A DNA stretch of 64,000 nucleotides from Cricetomys ansorgei (Eukaryota > Chordata > Mammalia > Rodentia > Nesomyidae): positions 3,880,001-3,944,000 of the forward strand of contig JAMJFZ010001815.1 of assembly GCA_026225945.1 (NCBI GenBank), in the 5' to 3' direction. Of this stretch, positions 12,794 to 25,530 are shown one piece after another (position 1 is the first letter of the stretch; each line of letters opens with the position of its first letter). Made by a program: the position numbers and the translations under genes. The notes under the pieces are model-generated. The model saw only the letters and a program-made list of their open reading frames with translations. It ran no database searches and was not told the DNA's origin.

Positions 12794-12845
12794 CCATGTG
12801 TCTGGGTATGTTCACCTGAGTGTAGGTACCCTAAAATGTGAGAGG
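12608..12845. repeat. Local direct duplication, copy 2 (with B3 fragment)
   Basis: Second copy of the 11811-12117 block: CAGAGATAGG at 12629, then TTGCTGGTCATTTGCAAAAC and GCAACTTTTTGT, then the same B3 tail and the start of the B3 body. Similarity stops at GTGAGAGG (12845), where copy 1 continues into the rest of the SINE. The B3 here is therefore a fragment lacking its 5' head. Confidence 0.8.
12759..12791. repeat. (TG)n microsatellite
   Basis: About 16 TG units in the B3-derived tail of duplication copy 2. The matching place in copy 1 is degenerate TG. Confidence 0.95.
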
Positions 12846-13060
12846 GTGTGTGTGTTCCTACTGATCTGCATCCATGGCTTTCAAAATTCAGCCAGAGTCT
12901 ATGGAGGAATGTAAAGTCATTACCTGAAGAACAGAAAATACCAGCTTGTTTTACAGATAACAAGCTGTGCTGTTTTAGAAGAGTTTTCTCTCAGTTAAGG
13001 AGGCACAGGTGTGTCCGGTCACACTATATAACATACATATCTGTAGATTATAGTAAAATA

Positions 13061-13092
13061 CAAACAAAAACAAAAACAAAAAACAAAAAAAA
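13061..13092. repeat. (CAAAA)n simple repeat
   Basis: A-rich tract with regularly spaced C (CAAACAAAAACAAAAACAAA). It may be the remnant of a SINE tail, but no body is recognised. Confidence 0.85.
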
Positions 13093-15677
13093 CCTCTTGA
13101 AAGCTATCATCTTTATTATCTTAGTCATTATAATAATCAATGAGAATAATATGTTGACACCATATATTCTAGTGTGTCAGATGGTATCTGCTTGTCAATG
13201 CTTATGGTCCTTAGAATCTTGAGGAGTTGCTTGAGATCGTTACCTTTACTTGCTAGTAGCCCAAGGAAACCGAGTCCCATGAGTGCAGTGCAGTGATTTG
13301 CTGACAAGTTCCTCTATCATATGACACCCAGTAGTTATAAGAAGTGAGTGGAATTACCCACTTTAAGATTTTGTGTTGTGTATGTGAGCAACCACAGATG
13401 ACTCTGGAAGCTGTCAATGGAAGTATCTCTTCAGTTTTCCTCTGGTAAGATAAGGTTATTCCCTAAGGGGAAGTGGGCATACAGGACAACAAACTCTTGA
13501 GGTGTTTCAGAGCCAAGAAAGATGGCTGGGCTCATCTGCTCATATCCCCAAGCTGGGGACTGATGGTGACCAAGGGCCTTGGACAGGAGTAGGACAAGAG
13601 GTGGTTTGGAAGAGGACATTGGTGCCTAAAAACCTGCCCAGAAGGGAAAGATACGAAATAAATAGAAAACACTTGAGGACTTTTATTGTTCTCTCATCCA
13701 GGAACACAGACTCAGAAAACCTGGCCTTTCTGAACTCTTTGCGGACTTGACATTCCTGTGGAAGTTTCTTAGGCAATTCTGCAGGTCACTGAAGAGGAAC
13801 TGCAGAGTTCAGAACACAGGGAAATGAAGACCAAAGCTGAGCCACACCCTAAGGTGATGGAGTTGTTTATTCTTAACTAGCTGTTGTCTATATTTATCTG
13901 AATTACTGTTGGGTCATATGTAATTAGGTGGGTTCCTTAAGATGAGGCAGCGTGGTGGATGTATTTAACACAGGAGGAAACTGAGGCTGGAGAGCACAGA
14001 GGCTCTAAGCGACACATTTGTGAGAAGTTGGGGATACCTCATTAGGCCTGGATTTCTCTCTCCTAACGTATTTCTTCCAGTGTTTGAAGAAATTAGAAAG
14101 TTACAACTTCTCTCAGACCTTGGCATTGTTTGAAAGTTAATGTGTGACACAGTGACTGATGTTTCAAATTAAGTCAGAGTAAGGACCCAGGGTAGCACTG
14201 TCTGCAGTCCAACAGTCCTCGCAGGAAGCCCTCTAGGCAGCCAAGCCTCAGTCTGCTCAGTGGACTGTGCACCTGCAGGCCTATCGAGGGCCTAGAGAGA
14301 GCACAGAAGGTACAGCAGGTGTGAAGGTGTATTCAGGTGTGAAGAGGGTAGCCATGAAAGTCCTCATAGTCCGAATACACAACCCACAACCCAAACCATA
14401 GAACTCATGAAAAAAGGAAGCCTCCTTTATCAAATATAGCTATACCCCAAGAATCCAACGACAGTACCAACATCTAGACTGGCTATGCTGATTCCTGTGT
14501 ATTTACCTAGGGTATAAATTGGACATAACATAAAAGGTGCTTGGCTCAGACTTTCTTCCATACCTATCACAACTAGAACTATTAAGACAATGTATTGTGA
14601 TGAAAATTTCAGAATCGCTACTCTTGTATGTTAGCGCCATTAATAAGTCAAATCAGTGTTGCAAGCACTCTGACAGTATACAGGTTGATCTGATAATCAA
14701 CAGGGATACTAAGTGACTAATAGTATATATTTGAGTCTACATTAGACACAGGAAGGCTTTCCTTTCTTGGTGGGATGAAGGGAGGTGGCATGATTTTATT
14801 ATGCTACTCAGAATAATGTGCAATACCAAATTTGTAAATTTTTTATCTTTGTTATTTTCTATTTAATATTTGTGGGTTGTCATTGACTTTGAATAAGTAC
14901 ATCTGAAGGAAGCAGGACCACACACGAGGAAATGTAACAGGAGACCATATTTAAATTCTTTTTTTTTACTTTTGAAAGTAAAAATACGGTTAAAAAAACA
15001 TAATCAAAAGACAGAATTTTATTTCAGTTTGACAAAGGTTAAGTTGTAAATTTTACAAAAAGAGTTTCAGATGAACACGTACCCAGATCTAACTTGCTAT
15101 TTTACAGCACATTACAAACATTTACAAAGCATCACATAAAATATTTTTGGGTGATAGTTAGGACGTAGTTCTATACTCGGCTACCATCAGGGTTATTCAC
15201 TTTTAGATGAGGCGAAAATGTCTACGATGTCAGTAACATGGTCATCTATTTTAGTGCTTAAATAAAAACCTCTTATTTCATTGAACTCACAAATACAAAC
15301 ATCAGTTGACTAGATTAGGGGAGTCACTCAAACACTGTCACTTTTAAAAAACGCTATTTTTCCTCTTCTCCGTATTCCTTGGGGATAGTTACCTTAGTCA
15401 AAATTAAGAGAAAAAATCAATCAAGTCAAGAAAAATAATAGCCATGAAATGTCCATTCATTTCAAAGGTGTTGAGTTTGTTAGTCTTCTCTGATTAAATG
15501 GACATGGTCTATGCTGTCAGCCCTGGGGTGCTTATCCTGAGCACCCTAATAGTACTGCACTCAAACTCAGATTACTTTTAATTCAACAGTCCCACATTCA
15601 GTGAATATTGGACACCAGAGACCAAAAGCAATTTTAAAAATTAATACATGATTATCGAAACGTTGATTTTATTTTAG
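13093..15677. other. Single-copy DNA, no gene seen
   Basis: Apart from the MIR fragment at 13960-14065, nothing is recognised. A small inverted repeat (TTTTTACTTT / AAAGTAAAAA, 2-nt gap) lies at about 14965-14988. Open frames are short and overlapping. Confidence 0.45.
13960..14065 (-). mobile_element. MIR SINE fragment (mammal-wide)
   Basis: Plus-strand text GGAGGAAACTGAGGCTGGAG followed by CACAGAGGCTCTAAGCGACA and a GGATTTCTCTC end matches the reverse complement of the MIR core. The age predates the placental radiation. The boundaries are vague. Confidence 0.55.
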
Positions 15678-15719
15678 GTGTGTGTGTATGTGTGTGTGTG
15701 TGTGAGAGAGAGAGAGAGT
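15678..15719. repeat. Compound (TG)n(AG)n microsatellite
   Basis: About 13 TG units with one interruption, then about 7 AG units. Confidence 0.93.
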
Positions 15720-16153
15720 GTCTGTGCGTGCTTTCTTTTATGTTTCACATGGTGATCTCTCTCTGTATTCCCCCAGCCCCCACCTATTGGTAAGATAAAA
15801 GTCTGTGGCCCACACAGCCTTCATGGCGAGAGAGCTGGCGCGGATGTGGAAGGCAGCCTGGAGCCTTCACCAAGAATGATAAGCCTGCGTGAATTTTACG
15901 AGTCTCAGTATCAAGGTTGCCCTCGCCCAAGGGATTTACAAAGAAGGGGGAAAAAGAAGAGAAGGCAGATGTATGAATAACCGGCATTGTAAATCTTCAC
16001 CGTGGCAACCCAGAGCTAGGAAAAGTCTGTGATGGGTTCACGACTTGAGAAGAAAGCGACGCAGCAGAGTGGGAATGGATTTTCCTCAGATTCTTAATGC
16101 ACTGCTTAGAGCCGCTTAGGGGGGTGCGCACCACGCCAGTGTGTGCCTGGGGG

Positions 16154-16156
<3 letters not shown>
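15720..16156. other. Single-copy DNA, no gene seen
   Basis: Repeat-free, with more CpGs than most of the window (for example CATGGCGAG, GGCGCGGATG, AAAGCGACGCAG). No exon structure is convincing. Confidence 0.4.

Positions 16157-16187
<31 letters not shown>
16157..16187. repeat. (TG)n microsatellite
   Basis: About 15 uninterrupted TG units. Confidence 0.95.
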
Positions 16188-16189
<2 letters not shown>

Positions 16190-16569
16190 GGGAGGGTGCA
16201 AGAGTGTAAGAGGAGGGACTCTTTGGAAATTTGTTAGAGGGAATTATTGGTGTTATACAGCTTGCCAGCTTTGGGGGCAAAAAGAAGGCCATTTAGCCTC
16301 TGAATATAAATGACTGGATTTTGCTTGGGGTAGAAAAAAAAGAGATGTGGGGGAAGGGCGTGGGATTATGCAAGCCAGTAACAATGAGCATTTTGGACCT
16401 TGGGCTCCACAGCACAAGGTCACTGTGAAAGTCAGTATGTTGGCTGGTGGAGGTGGCTGATAGAAGAAAGTGACTTGCTGTAGATTGCTTCCTGCTTTGC
16501 AAAATGTAGCAGTTACTGAAAATAAGACATATTTAAGTGGTCTGCAGGAACACCTGATTTCCCCTCTCC

Positions 16570-16697
<128 letters not shown>

Positions 16698-17599
16698 GGG
16701 CCTGTTGATGTATGAAAGCGAAGCCTTGGCTCTAATTGTACAATTATAAAACGGAAATGATGCGGGTTTGGTAACACAGGGAACGAAGGCAGCTCAATAA
16801 CATTGTTTAATGACAAGCAAATAAAGCTCAGAGGGGAAAGAGGTGACTCTTTCTGCTTTAGACTCATTAAGGAGCCTGAAACATATTGTAAAAGAGTGAT
16901 ATTTAATTATGGGCTGGACTGATAACAGAGAGCAGGGCCTCACTGGGAGAAAGAGACCCTGTGCTCCTAGGAGCTCACAGCTCCAAACATCAATTACCAT
17001 GATTATCTACCCAGCGCTTGCAAAATGCACCAGCTCCATGTTCCATCAGCGACCCGTAAACAGGCATTGCATAGGCAAATTTATGGGCATAGGCAGCCAG
17101 GGCCAGGTGGGAAAGCCAGCCTCCCATTGGTGCTCCCTGGCAAAGGAGGAAAGGAGCATAGGAAAGAAAAATCCGCCTTGCGCTCTATGGAAAGGACAAT
17201 TTATTACTGAGTATTTGCAGAAGACAGCGCTTGTTGCCTGCTGCTATTTTTTTTCCCCTTTTGCCTCTGCTGCCTGTCTGAATGAGGAATGGAAGTGTAT
17301 TAGCCGACCCCTGCTTACAGGGGATCATTTGGCACAGTCTCCTCAAACCTTGTGGTGCTCTGGAGGCCATGAGACCTGGAGCTAGGAGGAAGTGAGGCCT
17401 CTCTCCCTTGCAACTTTCCTTGCAGTGAAGGGCTAGTACACCTTGTCTGGTCCGAGACGTTAGACTTTGGTAGAAACGAAGCTGCAGGAACAGAGTTGTG
17501 TAATTTGAATGCAGGAGAAGTATTTGTATCATGTTGTATATTTTTTTTAAATGTATTTTCAGGATGATATGAAGAGTCCCTGGATTTAAAGAATGCTAG
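16698..17599. promoter_or_regulatory. Enhancer-like single-copy block (candidate)
   Basis: Repeat-free sequence with clustered developmental-type words: CTAATTGTACAATTATAAAA, TTTAATTATGGG, AATTTATGGGCATAG, CCCATTGG and ATCAATTACC. Moderate GC and non-random motif texture are what conserved non-coding elements look like. Open frames of 115-158 codons overlap here on both strands, without domains. Regulatory function is inferred, not shown. Confidence 0.3.
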
Positions 17600-17760
17600 G
17601 AAAACCTGGCAAATGATCCCAATGTTATGGAGGCTGATTCAGGATTGTAAATTTGAGGGCAGACAGGTCTAAGTAGTGCATTCAAGGCTAGCTTGTGACC
17701 TATAAAAGAGTTTTTTGTTTTTTTTTTCCTCTCAAAACAAAACCAAAGTAATAAAAATAA
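17600..17760 (+). mobile_element. Old B1-like SINE (PB1/B1 group)
   Basis: Diverged 7SL-derived body: GATCCCAATGTTATGGAGGC (compare ATCCCAGCACTCGGGAGGC), ATTCAAGGCTAGCTTGTGAC (compare GTTCGAGGCCAGCCTGG), then CTCAAAACAAAACC and an A-rich tail. A T-rich insert (17711-17727) interrupts the 3' part. Confidence 0.65.
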
Positions 17761-18439
17761 ATGGTTGGAGATTGTTGACTGTCAAATCTGTTCATATGAA
17801 GTATTGAAATAGCCTATATCTACCTATACACAACAAGTTCAACTACAAATTTAGTTTCTTCACAAAAAAATCATTCCACCTACAGCCTGAAGTGCTGACA
17901 ACACCGCTCAGTTCTTTCTTGCTCTCTGTTTACATTTACATTTTCAAACAGACAGCGGCTCCATCAATCTGTACAGGAAACTCATTTCTGAGGAAGTTGT
18001 CGCCTCTGGGCAAGTGGTCAGAGATACACCACCTGAACTGGATCTTGTTCTTTTATAACTGCTTTCTAGAACGAGATTGCCCATCAATAATTGATGCTGC
18101 ACAATGGACACTGACCATGGACAGAGGAACTATGGGTGGATACCCAGAGAGAGGTGTTGCCTCTGCTCCGCTCCACCACCCACCTCAGGCTTTAGAATCA
18201 CTGTGCTCTGAGTGGTTAAGTACAGAAGAACACTCCTGACTGCTAATGTTCTTGGCGGCCCCATTCTGAAAGAACAAAGGAAATTTGGGCTACTTTTTAA
18301 TTCTACCCTCTCAGCTCATCAACACTTGGTTTGCATTAAAATGTAAGAACCTTACACTCAACACTCCGCTAATCATCAGAAAGTACGGCTTTGAAGTCTC
18401 CCTGTTTCTCAGCTACTACCCATGACAGATGTTTGCCAG

Positions 18440-18960
18440 AGAAAACTCAGGGGGCATTTTCTCGAGAGCATTTTGGCTGAGAACGGTAACCATTGCACCA
18501 TTTAATATCTCAGCAAGCTCATGAGCAGTGGCTCGCTATTTATCTCACATCTCCCTCCTTGCCAGCTCCCCACCACCACAGACCCGACCTCTGAAGACAC
18601 GCATTCATTTCGCCTCAGTCTTCCTAGAGCATCAATTAATAAAAACTGATGACGTTTTCCACAAACGCACATGTCCTGATAAATGAGGGTCCTGACTTAA
18701 TTGCTCTGTAAATTAAGAGCTCACCATAGTGACAATGGAGAAGAGTTTTAATATTTAAAAACTCATTAAATTTGTGTACTTTGTGAATAATTAAAGTCAC
18801 AAGACCACTTTAAGGAGCTAATTTAAGTTTCATTCTGAAATGTATATCGCAGATGAGGACAATTCATCTACTAAAAAAAAAAAAGTTGGCTAATTTCTCA
18901 AATTGCTAAATTTTGTGACTTTTTGTTCCAATTAATAATGGGCTCAGACTTATTTCTCTC
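18440..18960. promoter_or_regulatory. Enhancer-like AT-rich block (candidate)
   Basis: Repeat-free stretch with many homeodomain-like cores: ATCAATTAATAAAAA, CTTAATTGCTC, GTAAATTAAG, GAATAATTAAAG, CCAATTAATAATGG. This density and the lack of transposon debris are typical of ancient conserved enhancers near developmental genes. No orthologous sequence was available to test this. Confidence 0.35.
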
Positions 18961-18984
18961 TTTCTCTTTTCTTTTTAATTACAG
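18955..18984 (+). other. 3' splice-site-like sequence
   Basis: Pyrimidine tract (CTCTCTTTCTCTTTTCTTTT) followed by TAATTACAG|G, with AG at 18983-18984. It fits the acceptor consensus. No open frame of note or known exon follows, so at most it would serve a non-coding transcript. Confidence 0.2.
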
Positions 18985-19721
18985 GGACCAAGAAGTTCTG
19001 TGGTTTTAAATGGTCGGTTATCTCTTTATCCCAAGGAAAATGTCTGAAGGCAGAGACTTCACCTTGTTACTTTTACATAAAACAATCTCATCCGTTTTCA
19101 TCTGATTGGTCTTATTGGAAATATGTCCTAATTTTCAGCTCTAATTTCTTTTTCAGGCAAAAAGATTCTGGTATTTTTGTTTATGACTCACAGCTGTCTA
19201 CTGATCGAAACACAAAAGCCTTCATCATGATGCCTGAGTTTCAAAATCTCTGCATAAACCACAAATCACCGTGATTAGACAAGGAGACCCTCCCCAAAGA
19301 ACTCGCATGGAAACTCCGAATAACCACCTAGTGCTCGCAGTGGTTCTCTACTCTTTTAGATCAGAAGTCTGACTTTCAAAGTGATGATTGCTCTAAGAAT
19401 AATCTCTGGTTTCTCCGCCTCATGTTCACAGCTGGTAAGGAATCTAGTCCAGAGTGGGTGAGGAGGCTTCTCTATCATCTTTTGTTCATGGCTTGCTTCT
19501 CCAATCCACATGTCGATGCTGGTCTTATCATCAGTGTTTGATAGATGATCAAGGTGCTTGATGCTTATTGCGGGACAGACCACTCTCAGAGATCACTGGA
19601 CATTTTGAAGTGTGAACTCTTGTAAAAGGCAAACATAAGGAACCCAGTCTGGTATTTGTTCCAAAAAATGTATCCACCATTTTTTAAAAGAATCTTTTTT
19701 TCCTATGAACTTCATTCTTGT

Positions 19722-19724
<3 letters not shown>

Positions 19725-19772
<48 letters not shown>
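19725..19772. repeat. (GA)n microsatellite
   Basis: About 24 uninterrupted GA units. Confidence 0.96.
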
Positions 19773-19776
<4 letters not shown>

Positions 19777-20165
19777 CTCACTGGTGTAGGGATGGAAGGG
19801 TGCTTTGATTAAAAGATAACTGATCTATCTTCAAATAACACTTCAGAGAGAAGAAGTATCTAAAAAAATAATAGAATATTCAAGATATTCAGAGAGCATC
19901 TTGTTCTCATAGACTGGCGGAAGCCAGGTGGATTGTCCAGAGCCTGGAGTGAGAAGTAGGCTCTTGAATAACTCTTTAGAAGAGTGCAGTTCTAGATCTT
20001 CTTTAACAGAAGTAAACGAGTATGGTTATAGTCCAGAATCTGTATTTCTCTGTCTGTTCATCTCATAAACTGTACAAGTGCAAAGAAGGTAAAAATACCC
20101 CCAGAAACTAAAAATATATTTTTCTTCGGAAATTATTTTTTATCAAGGAGAATAAAGAGATGGAC

Positions 20166-20168
<3 letters not shown>
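19773..20168. other. Single-copy spacer
   Basis: No repeat body or gene recognised. Confidence 0.4.

Positions 20169-20211
<43 letters not shown>
20169..20211. repeat. (TG)n microsatellite
   Basis: About 21 uninterrupted TG units. Confidence 0.96.
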
Positions 20212-20216
<5 letters not shown>

Positions 20217-23200
20217 AATTCATTATCTTTACTCTGCTGAAGGACCTTCTTTCTTAGACTAGGGGCTATTCTTTCAGAGTTCCCAACTATAAGAAAACTA
20301 TGATATTAAAATGCTCCTGCAACGAATCCCATGGGATTGGGGGAAGCTATGCTGCAAATGGGATTTTGCGCTGTGTGAATTGCCAATCCCCAAAGATTGT
20401 GAAATCCTGTGGCTAGGCACAGGTTCTACAATATGTGCATTTGTGAAAAGGGAATGTCATCACTACATATTATTTTTACCTTTGGCAAGAACTTCATAAA
20501 ATTTCAGAGCATCTCACACTCAAAAATACTTCTCTAGGGGTGGAGGAGAGTGCATGGAAATCTCTGTTGGCACTAGGCTATCAAGCATTTATTAATTTTT
20601 TTTCTCATATTGTTTTGAATTATTTGTCCTGAAAAGTAAATGCATACTGTCGGCTGCTTGTCCTGTGAGTCCAACAACTCATTGGAAGGACAGGGTAGTA
20701 AACACTTCCACAGACCTCAGAGGAGGAAAGAGTGTTATTCTGAAGAATGGCTGCCAGAGAAAACGGCAGAGAATTGTAAAATGGGGGATGGATGTGTCCT
20801 TTCACATTTTAGCTTGTGTTTGAAGGCTGAGAGAAGGTAACAAAGGCGAAGATATGGAAAGAGACACTTGGGAGAAAACAACCAAGACCACCGTGGAGTC
20901 ACTTGTTCCTATGGAAATACCACAACAGGAAGAGGATGGGAATCTAGCTAAATCTAGACACAGGATAGTTTTTCTATTCCAGAAATCAATGTTCAAATTC
21001 CCAGTGAAGTCACCATTGTTCATTTGAGACTCGTGGAAGCGTCTTACCATCCACCAGGGGGCAGAAAGGATCCCTTTGATTGGCCAGAGACCTCAAGACT
21101 CCAGTGATTGAGATTTTTGGATAATGATTTGAGTAGCCATCAGGCTGTCGGTATCACCTTTTCTGTCATCAGGGCCTTACCTCTAAGAACTTCACAAAGA
21201 AATTCCCAAATTCCTTGTTGAGCTCTGAATGTCACTGAGGCATTATGCCTCCCTCATCTGACACTGGAACGAGGCCATGACACGCCAGGTCTGCCATTTG
21301 GTGATTTTTGCATTACTACAGATTTCCCTTTTGAGATGTGAGATGTGTTTCCTGAGTCCAGAAATCCACTAGAGTGTAGGCTCTGTCTTCTTTTACAGGG
21401 ACACAGAAGAAAATTTTAATCATTTTTAAACTTACTTTTTGATATAGACTTTCCCACAGAAAAATTTCCTTCCCCCCGACCCAACTCCGTCTGTACAGGG
21501 AGCATTTGCTGTCAGTGGTATCTTCTGTGTGTTTTTGTTTGGTGAATAGCTTCCTAGAAAAGAAGGTCCCTCAATGTACTAATGGTATCTAAAGTCAACT
21601 TGGGGTGTTCCCATGCTAGCTTGGTGGGTTCAGGAGTCACACCTTTGTAAGTGGTAGAATCACGGAGCAAGCAGCTATTTCCAGGAGAAAGATCAAATGG
21701 TGGAAATAGTTAAAATAGCTTCAATACATACCAGGGGAGCTATAAAACAGAACTTTTCTATGCTGTTGCCAAATATGTAACTCAACTGAAATGTAATCCA
21801 GCAACATCTGAACAAGGAAGAAAATCCAAATCAGAAATGGTCACTGGAGTTGGTTTGTTCCAGTTTCTGAATAGTACATCTGTGGACCATCCCCAAATTG
21901 TCTGATGAGACATCACAGTTTGACTAATAGATGTGAAATGAGTTGAGCTTAATTAGCACATCTTTACTAGTCCATGTTGAGGGTTTTTCATTTAGAGAAC
22001 ACTAGAGTGGTATTCAGTAGCACAAACACTGTAGGAAATGGAGATTTGAAAAGAAACCATAATAAGAAACATGAGGCCTATGGAACTTCATTAAGAAGCC
22101 CAACCACATGGAAGTAGCTAGCCAGAGAGGCTGGGCCTTGGGAATGCAGCCTCACAACCTGACAGAACAGCCGTGCCTTGAGGGCCCAATCACAGCTGAT
22201 AACAGTGGGGCCTTGCCAGAGGAAACAGAAAAATAAAACAGACCCAGGTAGGTTCTTAACCAGCCTTCTTTCAAAGCATTGTGATGATGAAGACTACGCA
22301 GGAGAATGGTGGTGACATCCTTTGGTAGGCTGAGCCTGCCCCTGCCTGATGGTCTGGTAATGGGTCTCATTGCAGGGCGTTCACGTTCCCCTTGTGGCCC
22401 ATCATTTGTCCTTTGGATGTTGCCCCGACTGGGTTTTGTAATGACTCTCTGTGGTAGGTATGGAACTGATTAGTGGCACACTGCCTTACTTGAGCACTGT
22501 CCATGGTGTTAAACTGGTGAAATCCACTGACAAACCCTGCTGTAAAATTCATAATAAATGAACCCTCAAAAAATGCATATGTAAGCAAGATGCTAGAAGT
22601 TCCGTGCTTCTCATGGCTTATATTTTGAGGAGTGCAAGAGAAAGGTCACTCCAAGAAGAGCTCTGTTAAATTTATTCAACTCGCCCCCTTTTCTTTAATG
22701 TTTTAATGTCATGAAAATGATTCTGCTGTTTCCTTAGTCTTAAAGCTTCCAGCTTTGTGATGTTGATGATCACTGTTTGTTTTATTTTATTTTTTTCAAA
22801 TGACGAAACAGGAAGTTGTGAGAGCTGCTTGTATGTGAAAATGCTTTATTTAGGATATTTGCTTTGAGTTGTTTTCCAGATGGACCCATACTGACCTTTT
22901 TTTTTTTACTTTCTCCTGCCTGGTCCCTCCTACACTCATTTCAACAACTTCTCTCTTTTTTTTTTTTCTACAATAACATTATTATATTGCTAGTAAAAGG
23001 CCAGGCTTGCTATGAGCATTCATGGCCCAAACAGCCTAGTTTGCTAACTCAAATCTCAAGTTCACCACTGGTGACACACACTCTTAATATACTCCCTTCC
23101 CCCTTCCTCAAATATCCAAGTCCTGATTAGGACTTTATTGGGTACTACAGTATGATAAAACATCATATTTTCAATCCATGTTATTACAAATTAATCCTTG

Positions 23201-23722
23201 ATGTTTTTTTAAAGATAGTTTTTCTCTTTGGAAGAACAAAACAGGCATGTCAAACCAATTCTACGCACAGCTGTCTAATTGCTTGCACATTTGAGGCCAC
23301 TAGGAACCAACTGTCACTTTGAAAATGACAGACATAAATCTGGCCTTTGGTATGCTGTGGCGACAAGAAGACCATTGGTGTGTTGGGGGACTAACCTGCT
23401 CAGCCCTGTAGACCCACACCTTCATATGCCATTTTGGGTGACTGGTGGCTTCTTGCCACCCAGATTTATCTGAATGAGACACAACTGAAGACCTCAAAGA
23501 AAATGTCTCATTGACCTCAACACAAAACCAGCTTGAACCACCGCCAGAGTTCAAGGATGTAACATAGGCAAAGGTGATATGCTAATGACTGATATCTCCT
23601 AATTGGTCACTGCTGACACCTGGATAATACTAGACACCTTCTGAATTGCTGTGTAAGTTAAGGACAAAAAGCTCCAAATTCTATTTTCAGGGGCAAAAGT
23701 GACCATCAAGAATGGAGTGTAA
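20212..23722. other. Single-copy DNA, no gene seen
   Basis: About 3.5 kb without a recognisable SINE, LINE or LTR, which is unusual for a rodent genome. Poly-T runs occur near 22897 and 22959. Open frames stay under 90 codons and show no family. Confidence 0.45.
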
Positions 23723-23962
23723 GGGGCTGGAGAGTTAGCTAAGTAGTTAGGAACAACTGCTGCTCTGCAGAGGATTGGGGTTCAGTTCCCAGCACCCACT
23801 TAGTGGCTTCCAACCATCAGCAACTACAGTTTCAGAGTATCCAACAACCTCTGATGACTTCCTCAGGTAATGGGCCCATATGTGAAACATATACATACAT
23901 GCAGGCCAAACACTCACACATGGGAAGTAATATGAATACATAGAAAAATGAAAAAAGAAAAC
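23723..23962 (+). mobile_element. B2 SINE
   Basis: Canonical B2 start GGGGCTGGAGAGTTAGCT with the box B region GGGTTCAG, then CCAGCACCCACTTAGTGGCT, CAACCATCAGCAACTACAGT and a CA/AAT-rich tail with a final A-rich stretch. It is a near full-length but diverged copy of the tRNA-derived, Pol III-transcribed murid SINE. Confidence 0.88.
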
Positions 23963-24889
23963 AGAACTCAGTGCAAATAAATAATTTGATTATTACTCAG
24001 CTAGAAATATGAATGATGCCACTAGGCATTGTTTGGCTAAGTTCTCTGCACATACTTATTATCAAAGGTGGGATTTCAAAATGAACAGCTTAGACTCTAA
24101 AAGAATCTTGGGATTCATCTTGGATTATCACATGACCTCACATCTTCTTCTGATCCTGCGGTGTGGTCAGGGGCCTTCTCAGTCACCTCCTGCCTGACCA
24201 TGTTCTCTTAGCCCCAGGATGGCATTTGAAATAGCATCTAAATGGAGAAGCACAGAAGTGATTCTAAAATTCTTCAGTTTAATCTAAATTATTTCTAAAA
24301 TTCAATCTCTCCTTTTCCCCTTTGTCTTCTGAGTTCTGACATAAAAACCCTCATGCAAACAGTTTGTAGCTTATCATCTGTAACTAACTTAAATTTGATG
24401 ATTTGACTGTTCTTCTTTAATTTCTTTTGGTGGTGTGATCAGTGAATTCATTAGTAATCGATATATTTTCTAAGTGCCTGTGTGCATGTCAGCTGTCACA
24501 CACAGCGTTCTGGACAACGTATCTTGTTACTCATGGAGCGTTTCCAAATCCTGATTACTTAAACAAAAGCAGATTTTTACCTCTGTAAGTCTTTACAAAG
24601 ATTAAAAAAGAGAGAGACAAATGGTTATTTGGTTTCAATCTGGCCTTAATAATTTTCCTCTGTCTATTTTCCATTTTTTTTTAAAAGAGAGGTGGTTATA
24701 CAATCCAGTACAGAATATGGAATTTTTCTTCCAAATGCATACCTGTGATATGGTATTTTTTAGTTCTGACCATTTTGCTTCCACTGTGATACAAATTGCT
24801 GTGCAGTTTTGTATAGCTGTGACTCCGAGCCTTGGTCACAGCGTCAGGGTTTGGGGGTCTCTTTCCTGTGGGATGCCCTGTTAAGACGC
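23963..24889. other. Single-copy DNA, no gene seen
   Basis: AT-rich and repeat-free. An open frame of 87 codons at 24621-24884 matches no family. Confidence 0.4.
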
Positions 24890-25340
24890 ACTGATAAATC
24901 GTTGATTGCTTAGAGAACAGAGTTGCAACATTCCTTACTTTGGGAGCACCATGACAAATTACAGAGCATTGTTGGTTAAATTAAATGTTAAAGTAGGTTA
25001 GTCCAGACATTTATAATGGGGCATGTAATTAGCCCAAACACAGATGAAATATCAACAAATTAACTGTTTTTGAAGAAAAAAAAAAGTAATATTGGAAATA
25101 CACTAGTGTGAGCACTGGGGCCTTTAACCAAATGATGTCACACGGTCTGGGAAGCTTTGTCGTGTTCAGTAAATTAGCACGGCCTAACCACAGCAGAAAA
25201 TTTCCTTGAGCTGCAATAAAGACTAAATGCTTTCAGACTCCCACGGTCCTTTGTAGTCATCATTTTAAAGCAATGCCTTAGCGAGCTGCACCTGTAAAGT
25301 TTTCTTTTGAGCGGCTGTGAGTTGATTAGATCTATTTCAG
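24890..25340. promoter_or_regulatory. Enhancer-like block (candidate)
   Basis: Repeat-free, with ordered motifs such as GCATGTAATTAGCCC, CCAAATGATGTCACACGG (CRE/AP-1-like core TGATGTCA), GTAAATTAGCACGG, TAACCACAG (RUNX-like) and TGAGTTGATTAGATC. Composition and motif spacing resemble deeply conserved enhancers. The function is inferred. Confidence 0.38.
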
Positions 25341-25530
25341 CCTAGTAGTGGTAATAGGCTCCTCTCTGCGAAACTGCTTACCCTTTGCTCCCCTGGCAGC
25401 TGGAGAGACTGGAATTAATCAGGTCTGCTGGGGACTTCCTCAGCGGCTCCGCAGGCCAGCGACTCTGGAATCATTTACCACAGAACCTGACTGTCAACTC
25501 TTTGTCATTTAGGCTTTTGATTATGCTTGC

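Larger units (their letters stand above)
17761..19724. other. Single-copy DNA, repeat-poor
   Basis: No transposon is recognised in nearly 2 kb. The AT-rich enhancer-like block at 18440-18960 and a splice-acceptor-like site at 18955-18984 are listed separately. Confidence 0.45.
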
